From Pseudomonas sp. UBA6562 (GTDB taxonomy: Bacteria; Pseudomonadota; Gammaproteobacteria; Pseudomonadales; Pseudomonadaceae): 64,000 nt of DNA. The translations under genes and the position numbers were made by a program. Below, piece by piece: positions 54,259 through 63,508 of this stretch (position 1 is its first letter; every line of letters starts with the position of its first letter). The DNA lies in NCBI RefSeq assembly GCF_002434265.1, contig NZ_DJJS01000007.1, positions 306,014 through 370,013 on the forward strand, in the 5' to 3' direction. The notes under the pieces are model-generated. The model searched no databases, had not been told where the DNA came from, and saw only the letters and a program-made list of their open reading frames with translations.

Positions 54259-55365
54259 ATGCCTAACCCAGACCGCAAGATTCGCTACGGCGTCGTCGGC
54301 GCAGGCGCCATTTCTCAAGGCGCGTTCATGCCCGGCGTCGGCCAGACCGACAACTCGGTGATCACCGCCATCGTCACCGGCGATCCGGTCAAGGCCGACC
54401 AGTTGGCCGAGCTGTACAGCGCCAAATCCTATTCCTACGAACAGTACGCCGAGCTGCTCGATTCGGGCGAAGTGGACGCCGTGTACGTCGCCACCCCCAA
54501 CTTCCGCCACGTCGAGTTCGTCGTGCCTGCGCTGGAGAAGGGCATCCACGTCCTGCTGGAAAAGCCCATGGCCAGCACCGAGGAGGATTGCCAGAAGATT
54601 CTCGAGGCCGAACGCAAGTCCAAGGCCAAGTTGATGATCGCCTACCGCCTGCACAGCGAGCCGGGTACGGTGGACATGATCGAGCGCGTGCAAGGCGGCG
54701 ACTTCGGCGACCCCCGGCTGTTCACTTCGACCTTCACGCAGACGGTCAAACCCAGCAACCACCGCGCCCAGGACGGCTTCGCAGCCGGCCCGGTACTGGA
54801 CATGGGGCCGTACCCGCTGAACATGGTGCGCCAGCTGTTCAATGCCGAGCCCATCGAGGTCTCGGCCATTGGCGTCAAGTCGCCGGGCAGCGAGATCAGC
54901 ACCTGGGACACCGTGACCGTCAACCTGCGCTTCCCTGAAGAGCGCCTGGCGCAATTCACCGTCAGCTACACCCTGCCCGATGCCGAGCACTTCCTGCTGC
55001 TGGGCAGCAAGGGCGTGATCGACGCCTCGCCGTGCTTCGGTTACGGGGAAGGGGTGGCGATCAAATACCACGCCGAAGTGGAGGGCGACAACCGTGTCCA
55101 TGTCAGCCCGGTAGTGGACCAGTTCGCCGGCGAGACGGCCTATTTCTCCGACTGCATCCTCCAGGGGCAAGACCCCGAGGCCAACGGTGACGAAGGGTGG
55201 CGCGACGTGCGCGTGATCATGGCGATCAAGCGTGCGCTGGAGACCGGCCAACCACAGACGCTGGAAGCGCTGGCCGCCCGTCCCCATGCCCGCCGCGAGC
55301 AGCGCCGCACCTTCTCGCTGGGCGAGCACCCGGACTACATCAACACCGAGTCGCCCACCGAGTAA
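54259..55365 (+). CDS. Gfo/Idh/MocA-family oxidoreductase
   Basis: A 368-residue NAD(P)-dependent sugar-type dehydrogenase. The Rossmann motif GVVGAGAISQGAF is near residue 12, EKPMAS near residue 97, and the C-terminal beta domain follows. GAGGAG is 8 bases before the ATG at 54259, so that start is chosen over the longer frame. The substrate is probably a polyol or sugar but cannot be named; no pathway genes adjoin. Confidence 0.92.
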   Translation: MPNPDRKIRYGVVGAGAISQGAFMPGVGQTDNSVITAIVTGDPVKADQLAELYSAKSYSYEQYAELLDSGEVDAVYVATPNFRHVEFVVPALEKGIHVLLEKPMASTEEDCQKILEAERKSKAKLMIAYRLHSEPGTVDMIERVQGGDFGDPRLFTSTFTQTVKPSNHRAQDGFAAGPVLDMGPYPLNMVRQLFNAEPIEVSAIGVKSPGSEISTWDTVTVNLRFPEERLAQFTVSYTLPDAEHFLLLGSKGVIDASPCFGYGEGVAIKYHAEVEGDNRVHVSPVVDQFAGETAYFSDCILQGQDPEANGDEGWRDVRVIMAIKRALETGQPQTLEALAARPHARREQRRTFSLGEHPDYINTESPTE

Positions 55366-55372
55366 GCAGCGC

Positions 55373-55867
55373 TCAAGGGTAGCGGTAGGTGTTCAAGCGC
55401 ACCACGCTACCCGGCCCTGCGCGTAGCGTACCGCTCAACTGGCCTACCGCTTGGCTGCGCAGCGTCACCACGATGCGGCGCGGTTCGCTGCCGGTGTCCG
55501 GCAAGTGCAGCAGCAGTGCCTTGCCTTCACCGAGGCTAGCCTGCGGCACGGGCTCGACGCCTTCCACAGTCGACTCGCGCAGCAGGGGGCCGGACAGAAT
55601 CAGTTTGACCACCTTGCCGGACTCGCCGCGGACGCTGACATGTAGCGTCTGTTGCGCGCCGCTGCGCACGACGCGGGCATAGTCGACCCGCACCCGTTCA
55701 TCGCCGCTGACCGCAGTGGTCGTGCCCAACCAGGCATGGCCCGCACTGCCTGCAAGCATCGCCAGCGCAACGACCCCGCCGATCAGTGCCAGAGGTCGCC
55801 AGCGACGGGTTGGGGGGTGGGGGCGAAAATCGTAGGAGGTAGGCATCGACAAAGGGGTTCGGCTCAT
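55373..55867 (-). CDS. Single-pass membrane protein of unknown function
   Basis: A 164-residue protein. A basic N-terminus (PHPPTRRWRPLAL) leads into one membrane helix (residues about 27-48) and a periplasmic domain rich in beta-strand-like segments (TLHVSVRGESGKVVKLILSG). No named family is recognised. It converges on the oxidoreductase gene, with 7 bp between the two stops. Confidence 0.75.
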   Translation of the reverse strand: MSRTPLSMPTSYDFRPHPPTRRWRPLALIGGVVALAMLAGSAGHAWLGTTTAVSGDERVRVDYARVVRSGAQQTLHVSVRGESGKVVKLILSGPLLRESTVEGVEPVPQASLGEGKALLLHLPDTGSEPRRIVVTLRSQAVGQLSGTLRAGPGSVVRLNTYRYP

Positions 55868-56049
55868 GGCGGCAGACTCGGGGGCGTTGTGGGGCGAATT
55901 CAGCGATGCCTTGGGCATCGAAGCGGCTTCGACACTCCGCTCGTCCCGGAGGTGCCACTGAGGCTGAACTTTGTGCTGCCGACGGCCTTCCCCTATAAAA
56001 GCGGCGGTGTGAACCGCCTTGGCAACGAGCGTCTGGGAGGACATGCGAC

Positions 56050-56283
56050 ATGTATGAGCTCAATACGTATTTCTGGATCGGCAGCGTGGTGATCGTGCTG
56101 TTGGTGGACCTGTGGATCATCGTCAGCGTATTCCGTAGCGAGAAGTCGCCGGGCACCAAACTGTTCTGGGCTTTACTGGTGGTGCTGCTCCCGATCCTCG
56201 GCATGGTGATCTGGGGTGTTGCAGGTCCGCGGGGCATCAAACCCGGTACCGGCCCTTCCTCCCCCAACCACAGCAAAGGCTAA
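56050..56283 (+). CDS. PLDc_N-type two-helix membrane protein
   Basis: A 77-residue protein with two membrane helices (YFWIGSVVIVLLVDLWIIVS and LFWALLVVLLPILGMVIWGV) separated by a short basic loop. This is the phospholipase D-nuclease N-terminal domain found alone. Known copies are of unknown function, possibly envelope associated. A small gene follows after 9 bp. Confidence 0.85.
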   Translation: MYELNTYFWIGSVVIVLLVDLWIIVSVFRSEKSPGTKLFWALLVVLLPILGMVIWGVAGPRGIKPGTGPSSPNHSKG

Positions 56284-56292
56284 GGAGTTTCC

Positions 56293-56457
56293 ATGAACGA
56301 CAGCAAACTGCCCGATACCCGCCCGCCCGCCGGCCCTTCCAAGGGCGAGCAGGAGCGCGACAACGACGCCCATCGTCCCGATGCGACCCAAGAGGGCCAG
56401 GACGAATCCACGGCGCAGCAGACAGGTCGTGAACAGGGCAAGACGCGCCCTGATTGA
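56293..56457 (+). CDS. Small hydrophilic protein
   Basis: A 54-residue, highly polar and probably disordered protein, beginning MNDSKLPDTRPPAGPSKGEQ and rich in Asp, Glu, Gln and Pro. TAAGGAG, overlapping the upstream stop codon, lies about 6 bases before its ATG, so it is probably translated with the PLDc_N-type gene. The function is unknown. Confidence 0.7.
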   Translation: MNDSKLPDTRPPAGPSKGEQERDNDAHRPDATQEGQDESTAQQTGREQGKTRPD

Positions 56458-56622
56458 AAGGCATCCATGCGGCATTGCGGGTCGTCCGGCGTGCGCGATG
56501 CCGCGTGCGCTTCGGACGACCCTAATGAATCTTTCCAAAGCGCGCTGTTCTACTAGCATTCTTGGCGCCTGCGATGGACGCAAGCGCCCCTCTAGGCAGG
56601 CATATCCTGCAGGAGCTCGACC

Positions 56623-57147
56623 GTGTCACTGATCATCACGCCCTCTACTCCCGAAGACGAGATAGAGGCGCGTAACACCCATGTTTTCGGCACCCTCAAG
56701 GAACGCCTGGACTTCTACCGCAGCGAAATCCAGTACGAGACCAGCATCCTCGCCAACCGCACCGACGCCTACCTGGCGGCGCAGTCGTTTCTGGTGATCG
56801 CCTTCGTCTCCGCCATGGGCAACCTCAACCCGGAGTGGGGCAAGATGTTCACCATGATCGTGCCCGCTTTCCTGGCCTTGTTGGGCGTGCTCAGTTCCCT
56901 GAACGCCTGGCCCGGCATTCGCGCCGCGTACAAAATCATCGACCACTGGCAGATCAAGCAGAGCCACCTGCTGCGCAGCCAGCCGATGATGACCCTGATG
57001 TACGACGAAACGCCGCTGTTCAGCGAAACCGAGACGTCCCGCGCCGGCCACAAGAAGTCGCTGTTGTTCTCACTGCGTACGCCCTGGATCTTCCTGGTGT
57101 TCTGGGTGCTGCTGGGCAGTTACGCCGTGTATATCCAGGTCACCTGA
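56623..57147 (+). CDS. Membrane protein of unknown function with three helices
   Basis: A 174-residue protein. The N-terminal soluble helix (TLKERLDFYRSEIQYETSIL) is followed by helices at about 53-70, 76-92 and 150-172. The layout resembles small RipA- or DUF-type membrane proteins seen near SLATT-like sequences, but I cannot name a family. A GTG start with AGGAG 8 bases upstream is used. Confidence 0.75.
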   Translation: MSLIITPSTPEDEIEARNTHVFGTLKERLDFYRSEIQYETSILANRTDAYLAAQSFLVIAFVSAMGNLNPEWGKMFTMIVPAFLALLGVLSSLNAWPGIRAAYKIIDHWQIKQSHLLRSQPMMTLMYDETPLFSETETSRAGHKKSLLFSLRTPWIFLVFWVLLGSYAVYIQVT

Positions 57148-57250
57148 TACCGCTGGCACCAGCACGCCGCTTTTTTATTGAACAGCTAGCTGCAAAGCGG
57201 ACCTGACCTTGAGTAGGGCGCAGATCGTCGCCCAGGTTCAGGAGAGCACC

Positions 57251-58345
57251 ATGCAAAGACACTGTTATCTGGCAGCGGCGACCTTGCTAGGGCTGGCGGT
57301 CGCCGTCGGCGGCTGCGCCCGCGACCCGCAAAAGCGCTCGGTGCCCGAATTGGCCGTAAGCGGCACCAAAAGCCTGCTGCGCGCCGATGCCGACATGCAG
57401 ACCGTGCTCAACAAACTCGCCAGCCTCGACGGCAAGGCCATCGAAAAAACCGCACCGCCCGAAGCACGGCAGCAGCCGACGTTGGCGGACGCTGTCAAAG
57501 GCGTACTCACCGACGACAAACGCAGCACCGATCCACAGGCACTGGTGCCCGGCGTCACCAGCCGCGACGTGACCATCCCCGGCGCTGCCGGGAATTTGCC
57601 TGCCACGGTCTATACCCCGGCAGGTGCCGGCCCGCACCCTGTGGTGCTGTATTTCCACGGCGGGGGTTGGGTGATCGCCGACCGCACCGTGTATGACGCC
57701 GGCGCACGGGGTCTGGCCAAGCAGGCCGACGCCGTGGTGGTCTCGATCGACTACCGCCGCGCCCCCGAGTACAAATTCCCTGCCGCCCATGACGATGCCT
57801 TGGCCGCCTACAAGTGGCTGACCACCCATGCGCAAACCCTGCAAGGCGACCCCAAACGCCTGGCCCTGGCCGGAGAGAGTGCGGGCGGCAACCTGGCCGT
57901 GGCCACTGCGGTCGCTGCCCGCGACGCAGGCCTGGCCGCGCCGCGCCACATCCTCGCGGTCTATCCGGTTGCCCAGGCCGATACCCATACCGCGTCCTAT
58001 GAGAAATATGCCGACGCCATGCCGCTCAACCGGCCGATGATGCTTTGGTTCGTCAAACAGATCAGCCGCACGCCGGCGGACGTTCAGGATCCGCGCATCA
58101 GCCTGGTCAAGGCCAACCTGCGCGGTCTAGCGCCGGTCACTGTGATCAATGCCGAGATCGACCCTCTGCGCGACGATGGCGCGCAGCTGCAACAGGCGCT
58201 CGACCAAGCCGGCGTCAGCGTCGAGCGCAAGGTGTATGAAGGCGTCACCCATGAGTTCTTCGGCGCCGCTGCGGTGGTGGAAAAAGCCCAGCAAGCCCAG
58301 GCCTATGCAGGCCGGCGGCTCAAGGCCGACCTGACCGCTCCGTAA
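57251..58345 (+). CDS. HSL-type alpha/beta hydrolase lipoprotein
   Basis: A 364-residue esterase or lipase of the hormone-sensitive-lipase group. The signal ends in a lipobox (VAVGGC, Cys22 or so), so it should be membrane anchored. Motifs are HGGG (YFHGGGWV) for the oxyanion hole, GESAGG for the nucleophile Ser, and Asp in AEIDPLRDDG and His in GVTHEFFG to complete the triad. The ATG at 57251 follows AGGAG by 6 bases. Confidence 0.9.
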   Translation: MQRHCYLAAATLLGLAVAVGGCARDPQKRSVPELAVSGTKSLLRADADMQTVLNKLASLDGKAIEKTAPPEARQQPTLADAVKGVLTDDKRSTDPQALVPGVTSRDVTIPGAAGNLPATVYTPAGAGPHPVVLYFHGGGWVIADRTVYDAGARGLAKQADAVVVSIDYRRAPEYKFPAAHDDALAAYKWLTTHAQTLQGDPKRLALAGESAGGNLAVATAVAARDAGLAAPRHILAVYPVAQADTHTASYEKYADAMPLNRPMMLWFVKQISRTPADVQDPRISLVKANLRGLAPVTVINAEIDPLRDDGAQLQQALDQAGVSVERKVYEGVTHEFFGAAAVVEKAQQAQAYAGRRLKADLTAP

Positions 58346-58436
58346 GGCTCAAAAAATCCTGAACCCCGCGCTTCGGGCGCTTGTCAGACCCCATAACACC
58401 TCACTGTTCAATGGAATCAAGCCCAAGGAGTTACGC

Positions 58437-58970
58437 ATGAACACCAAACTCAAAGCCGGTATCTGCGGTGTCCTGTTCGCCTTCGCCAGCCACGCAGCAC
58501 TGGCTGCCACCAGCGCCGCCGACTTCGTTGACGAAGCTTCTGCCAAGGGCATTGCAGAAGTGGAAGCTGGCAAACTGGCACTGCAAAAGAGCCAATCGGC
58601 CGACGTCAAGACCTTCGCCCAGATGATGATTGACGATCACACCAAGGCGAACGAGAAACTCAAGTCCATCGCTCAGCAGAAGAACATCAAGGTTGCGACC
58701 GACGCCGAGCTGTTGGACAAAGCCAAGAAGCTGATCCTCGACATTCGTGAGGAATCCTTCGACCGCTCTTACGCCAACAATCAGGTCAAAGCGCACGAAG
58801 AAACCGTGAAGTTGTTCCAGGAAGAGATCAACGAAGGCAAGGACGCTGAAGTGAAAGCCTTCGCAAGCGAAACCCTGCCCGCGCTGAAGGCGCATCTGGT
58901 AAAAGCCCGCGAGCTGGCTGCTGCCCATGGTGGCGACGCCGCCCATGACAAGGACGCTGCCAAGCCGTGA
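58437..58970 (+). CDS. DUF4142-domain periplasmic protein
   Basis: A 177-residue protein with a signal peptide (KAGICGVLFAFASHAALA) and a ferritin-like helical DUF4142 domain (DFVDEASAKGIAEVEAGKLA near residue 27). The tail is His/Asp/Lys rich (AAHGGDAAHDKDAAKP). Relatives are seen under stress and in extracytoplasmic settings; their function is unclear. AAGGAG precedes the ATG. Confidence 0.88.
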   Translation: MNTKLKAGICGVLFAFASHAALAATSAADFVDEASAKGIAEVEAGKLALQKSQSADVKTFAQMMIDDHTKANEKLKSIAQQKNIKVATDAELLDKAKKLILDIREESFDRSYANNQVKAHEETVKLFQEEINEGKDAEVKAFASETLPALKAHLVKARELAAAHGGDAAHDKDAAKP

Positions 58971-58987
58971 TCCACTGATGGCATGAC

Positions 58988-59018
58988 AAAATCGGCGCCC
59001 TAGGGCGCCGATTTTTTT
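58988..59018 (+). terminator. Rho-independent terminator of the DUF4142 gene
   Basis: ATCGGCGCCC pairs with GGGCGCCGAT with a minimal TA loop and is followed by seven Ts, starting about 18 bp after the stop codon. Confidence 0.93.
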
Positions 59019-59090
59019 CGAGGGTCTCACAAAGCCCTCTGCCCTCGGTGCAGAAATCGCCGCCCTCCGTACAAGAGGGCGACGAAAGCC

Positions 59091-59765
59091 TCATCGGTCG
59101 TGGCGACCTAACGACATACCGATGAGCAAACCTGCGATGAGGCCGGCAAAGCCGGCAACCAGCAGGTTCGTGGACTGGCTCACTGGACAGGCGCCAGGCC
59201 CGGATTTCTCCGACTCGCGAGCGTCGTCCGCTTTATCATGGTCAGTGTCTGCCTGGTCCTCATCTGCGACATCTTCGTCCTCGTCCGCTGCGCCGGAACC
59301 ATTCGCTCCGGTCGTCTCGTCGGGCTGATCGGACGTGTCCTCTCCTTTGGCCTTGCTCGGCTGTTTATCATGCTCATCGGTATCAGCATCGGCATCGGTA
59401 TCTGGCTCATCTTCACCGGAGCCATCCTTCGTCGACGTCTCGATCTCGTCCATGGGTGTCAATGCCAGTACCGGGCCGTCAACCACCGTCAGGTTTAAAT
59501 CATCGATGTCCCCCGCATGGCGCTCGGCGAACACCGGCTCGCCCTTGCCATCGACCTGGTCGTAGATGAAGCGCTGGCCTTCGAGCCAGCCTACGGCCGT
59601 CAGCAGGTCGGCGTTGAGGAAGTATTTGCCGTCGAGGAAGAAACCCTCGAAAGGGTGACCGCTTTCGGTCGGCTCGACCCGGTAACGTTGGCCGAGCTTC
59701 ATGCCAGTGGCCGGGTCGAGCGAAGGGATGGCGGACTTGGCGTGTTCAGGCGTGGACATAGTCAT
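59091..59765 (-). CDS. Acidic single-pass membrane protein of unknown function
   Basis: A 224-residue protein. Residues 1-110 form a soluble domain (KYFLNADLLTAVGWLEGQ). Residues about 110-190 are a low-complexity, very acidic Asp/Glu/Thr stretch. A C-terminal membrane helix (LLVAGFAGLIAGLLIGMSLG) ends in a short basic tail. The layout suggests a tail-anchored protein with a charged linker. The start overlaps the end of the alcohol dehydrogenase gene by 20 bp, suggesting coupled expression. Confidence 0.75.
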   Translation of the reverse strand: MTMSTPEHAKSAIPSLDPATGMKLGQRYRVEPTESGHPFEGFFLDGKYFLNADLLTAVGWLEGQRFIYDQVDGKGEPVFAERHAGDIDDLNLTVVDGPVLALTPMDEIETSTKDGSGEDEPDTDADADTDEHDKQPSKAKGEDTSDQPDETTGANGSGAADEDEDVADEDQADTDHDKADDARESEKSGPGACPVSQSTNLLVAGFAGLIAGLLIGMSLGRHDR

Positions 59766-60954
59766 CTCCCATGGTACCTGCGGCGGCGCCTGGAACCAGG
59801 ATCACCTTGCGGCAGTTGTCTTCTTGTTTGTCGAACAGTTTATAGCCCAGCTCTGCTTCCTCGAGGGCTAGGGTGTGCGTGACGATCTCTTCGGGCTTGA
59901 GGCTGCCGTCCTCGATGTAGCCGAGCAACTCTGGCAGATAGCGCTGCACGTGGGTCTGGCCCATCTTGAAGGTAAGGCCCTTGTCGAAGGCGTCGCCGAA
60001 CAGGAAGCCGTGGATGAACCCGGCATACACGCCTGGCACGCTCACCACACCGCCCCGGCGCACGGCCGCGATGCACTGGCGCAAGACCTTGCCGCTGCTG
60101 CCTTCGAGCTTGAGGGTGGTCAGTATGGTTTCGGTGGTACTGCCCTTGGCTTCGAAACCTACGGCGTCGATGACGGCTGCCACGCCGCGCTTGCCTTCGG
60201 TCAGCTCGATGATGGTGCGGGCCGGATCGTCGTCTTCGGCGAAGTTGATCGGAATCACCCCATATGCCCGATTGGCATAGGTCAGGCGATAGTCGTTGTC
60301 GTCGACCATGAAGATCTGTTCGGCGCCGAGTTTGCGCGCGCAGGCGGCGCTGAGCAGCCCTACGGGGCCGGCACCGTAAATGGCGAGGCTGGAGCCCTTG
60401 GTGACACCGGCGTTGATAACCGCCTGCCAGGCAGTGGGCAGGATGTCGGAAAGGAACAGGACTTTGTCGTTCGGCAAGGTTTTAGGCACTTTGAACGGGC
60501 CGACATTGCCTTTGGGTACGCGCACGTATTCGGCTTGTCCGCCTGGGATGCCGCCATACAAGTGGCTGAAGCCGAACAGCGCGGCGCCTGGTGGGATCTG
60601 CTTCTTGTTGAGGATCGCGCCACGTCCGGTATTGGTGGTCTCGCAGGCAGCGAACTGGTCCAGCGCACAGAAGAAACAGCTGCCGCAGGCGATCACGAAT
60701 GGAATCACCACGTTGTCGCCAGGCTGCACGGCCGTCACGTCGCGGCCGACTTCCACCACTTCGCCCATGAACTCGTGGCCGAAGATGTCGCCGTGTTCGG
60801 TATGGGGGATCTTGCCGCGGTAGAGGTGTAGGTCCGAGCCGCAGATGGCCGTGGCGGTGACCTTGAGGATGATGTCGTCCGTTTCTTGGAGTTCGGGGTC
60901 GGGAACGCTGTCGACCTTTACGTCATTTGCCCCGTGGTACGTCAATGCTCTCAT
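59746..60954 (-). CDS. Zinc-dependent alcohol/formaldehyde dehydrogenase family protein
   Basis: A 402-residue medium-chain dehydrogenase. Catalytic zinc ligands are Cys in AICGSDLHLYRG near residue 38 and His-Glu in GHEFMG. The structural zinc cysteines lie in ACGSCFFCALDQFAACE, and the NAD(H) motif is AGPVGLLSA. It resembles glutathione-independent formaldehyde dehydrogenases. The ATG at 60954 (MRALTYHG) is the family start. Confidence 0.92.
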   Translation of the reverse strand: MRALTYHGANDVKVDSVPDPELQETDDIILKVTATAICGSDLHLYRGKIPHTEHGDIFGHEFMGEVVEVGRDVTAVQPGDNVVIPFVIACGSCFFCALDQFAACETTNTGRGAILNKKQIPPGAALFGFSHLYGGIPGGQAEYVRVPKGNVGPFKVPKTLPNDKVLFLSDILPTAWQAVINAGVTKGSSLAIYGAGPVGLLSAACARKLGAEQIFMVDDNDYRLTYANRAYGVIPINFAEDDDPARTIIELTEGKRGVAAVIDAVGFEAKGSTTETILTTLKLEGSSGKVLRQCIAAVRRGGVVSVPGVYAGFIHGFLFGDAFDKGLTFKMGQTHVQRYLPELLGYIEDGSLKPEEIVTHTLALEEAELGYKLFDKQEDNCRKVILVPGAAAGTMGDDYVHA

Positions 60955-61184
60955 GGTGCATAGCTCCTGCTCAGGCGTAGAGACGAAATCGTCTAATGCA
61001 GAGGAAGCCTTGGCGGTGGGCAAAGTTCAGGTGGAGGAGGCGAGCGGTCCCAGGAGGGCGTTGGATTGCACGGGTTGGCTGCTGCGTCGGACGGCCAGTG
61101 CGGGCCATCGGCTGGCGATCCTGCTGGGCACCTTGCGCCCAGTCGAACCGAGCGGTGTGCTGCCTGACGACATAGACAAAGGGT

Positions 61185-62609
61185 CTAGGCACCGCCCTTG
61201 CTGATCCAGGCGCGATAATCGGCCACCAATGGCGCCGGCAGCTTGGGCAGCAAGCGGTCGATCGCATCGGCCTCGGCCTCGCTGCGCAAGTGTTCGGCCA
61301 ACCACGTCACCAACAGCAGGCGTGAGGTGGGGCAGGGGGCGACGGTTTCCAGGGCGTCGGCCAGGCGGCCTAGGCGCTCGATGTTCTGCTCAAGCTGATC
61401 GATTGGGTTCATGCAGCGGCTCTCGTGGTGTTCGGTCGATGAAACGTCGGGCAGGCGCAGGGTGAAGGTGGTCCCTGCCGCCGCGCTGGAATGAACGCCG
61501 ATCGCTCCGCCATGGGCCGAAACGATCTCTTTGACGATGAACAGCCCGAGCCCCACCGAGCGAACGCCGGCGCTGCGCTCGGTGGCACGGGTCATGGGCT
61601 CGAAGAGCTGCTGGGCGAGGGGCTCCGGGATCACCGGGCCATGATTGTGTACGCACAGCGTGACGAAGCCTTCACAGATGTCGCTGGTCAGAGTGATGCC
61701 GTGCTGCAGATCGCCGTAGGCGGCAGCATTGCCCACCAGGTTGCCCAAAGCCTGATGCAGCCTGTCGGGGTCGATCCAGGCGGCGCCTTTGCCTTTGGCG
61801 AGATGGCGGATGCACGCATGGGGCAGGGCGATGCGCCACTCGTCGACGCCGTCGTCGATCAAGCGTTGCAAGTCCGTCCGTTGCTGTTGGATGTGGATGC
61901 CCTGGCCCAAACGCACCGAGGCGAGGTCCAGCAGGTCGGCGATCATGCGCTCGGCCCGGTCGCACGACTGGCTGATGGTGCTGATCAGTTGCGTCTGGCG
62001 AGTCGCCCAGCCGCCACGGGCCAGCAGCCCGGTGGCCATCTTGATCGCGGTCAGCGGGTTCTTCAGGTCGTGGCTGGCGACCGCGACCATCTGCTCGGCC
62101 AAGGTGGCACGGCGCTCGGCATGTTCATAGGCCTCGGCGAGCTCGGCGCGGGCCTCCTGCAAGGCGAGGTCGGCGGCGGTGCGCTCGGCCAACAGTTGCT
62201 CTGCGCGTTTACGGGCACCCAGCAGCTCACGCTCATAGCGGTCGCGGTCGACCGTGCCGAACATCGCCAGCTCGTAGTGCACGCCGTGTTGGGTTTCGCG
62301 GCGCACGCCGTTGAGCAGCATGGTGATCAGGTGGCCATCGGCATGCCGCATCTCCAGCTTGACCTCGGCGACCGAGCCTTGCATGCGCATCAGCGGCGCC
62401 CAGTGGGTCTGGTGGAAAATCCGCCCGCCGACCGTCAGCAGGTCTTGGAAGCGTTTACCCAACACCACAGGCGGCTCGAACCCGAGCCAGCGCGCGAACG
62501 TCTGGTTGTGGCGCAGGATGGTGCCGTCCTCGGCCGTGACCACCAGCGCACAAGGGGCTTGCTCGAGCAGCGCCTCGGCGTCCGGCAGGCAGTGTTCACC
62601 GACCAGCAT
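61185..62609 (-). CDS. PAS-domain sensor histidine kinase
   Basis: A 474-residue kinase with no membrane segment. PAS is at about residues 10-130, with FHQTHWAPLMRMQG near 63. A coiled coil follows at 130-170, the HisKA H-box SHDLKNPL near 185, the ATPase N-box GNLVGNAAAYGD near 295 and the G-box VGLGLFIV near 360. A 75-residue helical tail after the ATPase domain is unusual. It starts within the RsbQ-like gene's last 14 bp, so a cytosolic signal processed by that hydrolase may feed the PAS domain. Confidence 0.92.
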   Translation of the reverse strand: MLVGEHCLPDAEALLEQAPCALVVTAEDGTILRHNQTFARWLGFEPPVVLGKRFQDLLTVGGRIFHQTHWAPLMRMQGSVAEVKLEMRHADGHLITMLLNGVRRETQHGVHYELAMFGTVDRDRYERELLGARKRAEQLLAERTAADLALQEARAELAEAYEHAERRATLAEQMVAVASHDLKNPLTAIKMATGLLARGGWATRQTQLISTISQSCDRAERMIADLLDLASVRLGQGIHIQQQRTDLQRLIDDGVDEWRIALPHACIRHLAKGKGAAWIDPDRLHQALGNLVGNAAAYGDLQHGITLTSDICEGFVTLCVHNHGPVIPEPLAQQLFEPMTRATERSAGVRSVGLGLFIVKEIVSAHGGAIGVHSSAAAGTTFTLRLPDVSSTEHHESRCMNPIDQLEQNIERLGRLADALETVAPCPTSRLLLVTWLAEHLRSEAEADAIDRLLPKLPAPLVADYRAWISKGGA

Positions 62610-63414
62610 GATGGCCGACCCGGTTGGCCAGGAAGGCGTCCATGGCGGCTGCGCAGGCGCTGGGCGCGCTCATGTGCGGGCAGTGCCCGATGTTGGGCAC
62701 GACGGCCAGCTGACTGTTGGGCAGCACTCCGTGCAAGTAGTGGCCCACCGCTTGCGGGGCGATGATGTCGTCGGTCGATTGCAGGATCAGGGTCGGCGTC
62801 GGCAGCCCGGCCACGTCCTCGCGGTTGTCCGAAAGAAAGGTCACGCGAGCGAAATGGCGCGCGATGTCCGGGTCGGTACGGCAGAAGCTGTTGGTCAGCT
62901 CCTGGCCCAGCGCGGGTTCGCCGGGCGCTCCCATGATCACCGGGGCCATGGTGCTCGACCAGCCCAGGTAGTTGCTGTCGAGCGTGTCGAGCAGCGACTC
63001 GATGTCGGCACGGCTGAATCCGCCGACGTAGCCTTCATTGTCGATGTAGCAGGGCGAAGGGCCGATCATCACGTGGGCCGCGACCCGACCCGGGTGCAGG
63101 CGGTCGGCCAGGGCGCCGATCATGGCGCTGACCGAATGGCCGACGAGCATCACCGTGCCCTCGGCGAACCGGTCGATCAGGGCGTTGAGGTCGGCGGCGT
63201 AGCCCCACAGCTCACCGTAGCGGTGCGGGTCGTAGGCGCTGAGGTCGGAGCCGCCGGCACCGATCAGGTCATAGCTGACGGTGCGGTAGCGCTGCGCGAA
63301 ATGGGGTAGCAGAAAACGCCACATGGCCTGGTCGCAGCCAAAACCGTGGGAGAAGATCAACGTAGCGTCGCCGCTGCCAGAAACGTGCACATTATGACGA
63401 CGTTGCAGATCCAT
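62596..63414 (-). CDS. RsbQ-like alpha/beta hydrolase
   Basis: A 272-residue hydrolase of the RsbQ/KAI2/D14 group. The nucleophile Ser is in LVGHSVSAM near residue 95, Asp in DDIIAP near 217 and His in IGHCPHMS near 246. In Bacillus subtilis RsbQ works with the PAS phosphatase RsbP. Here a PAS kinase is encoded directly downstream with a 14-bp overlap, which parallels that pairing. An in-frame TTG 12 bp upstream is a less likely start. Confidence 0.9.
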   Translation of the reverse strand: MDLQRRHNVHVSGSGDATLIFSHGFGCDQAMWRFLLPHFAQRYRTVSYDLIGAGGSDLSAYDPHRYGELWGYAADLNALIDRFAEGTVMLVGHSVSAMIGALADRLHPGRVAAHVMIGPSPCYIDNEGYVGGFSRADIESLLDTLDSNYLGWSSTMAPVIMGAPGEPALGQELTNSFCRTDPDIARHFARVTFLSDNREDVAGLPTPTLILQSTDDIIAPQAVGHYLHGVLPNSQLAVVPNIGHCPHMSAPSACAAAMDAFLANRVGHHAGR

Positions 63415-63508
63415 GGGGGGTTCCAACAGGCAAGACAGTGAAAAGGCGCGAAGCGAGTCGCGCCGACAGGCGGCAATTGTTCACCGGGCAGGCCGCCCGG
63501 CGCAATGG

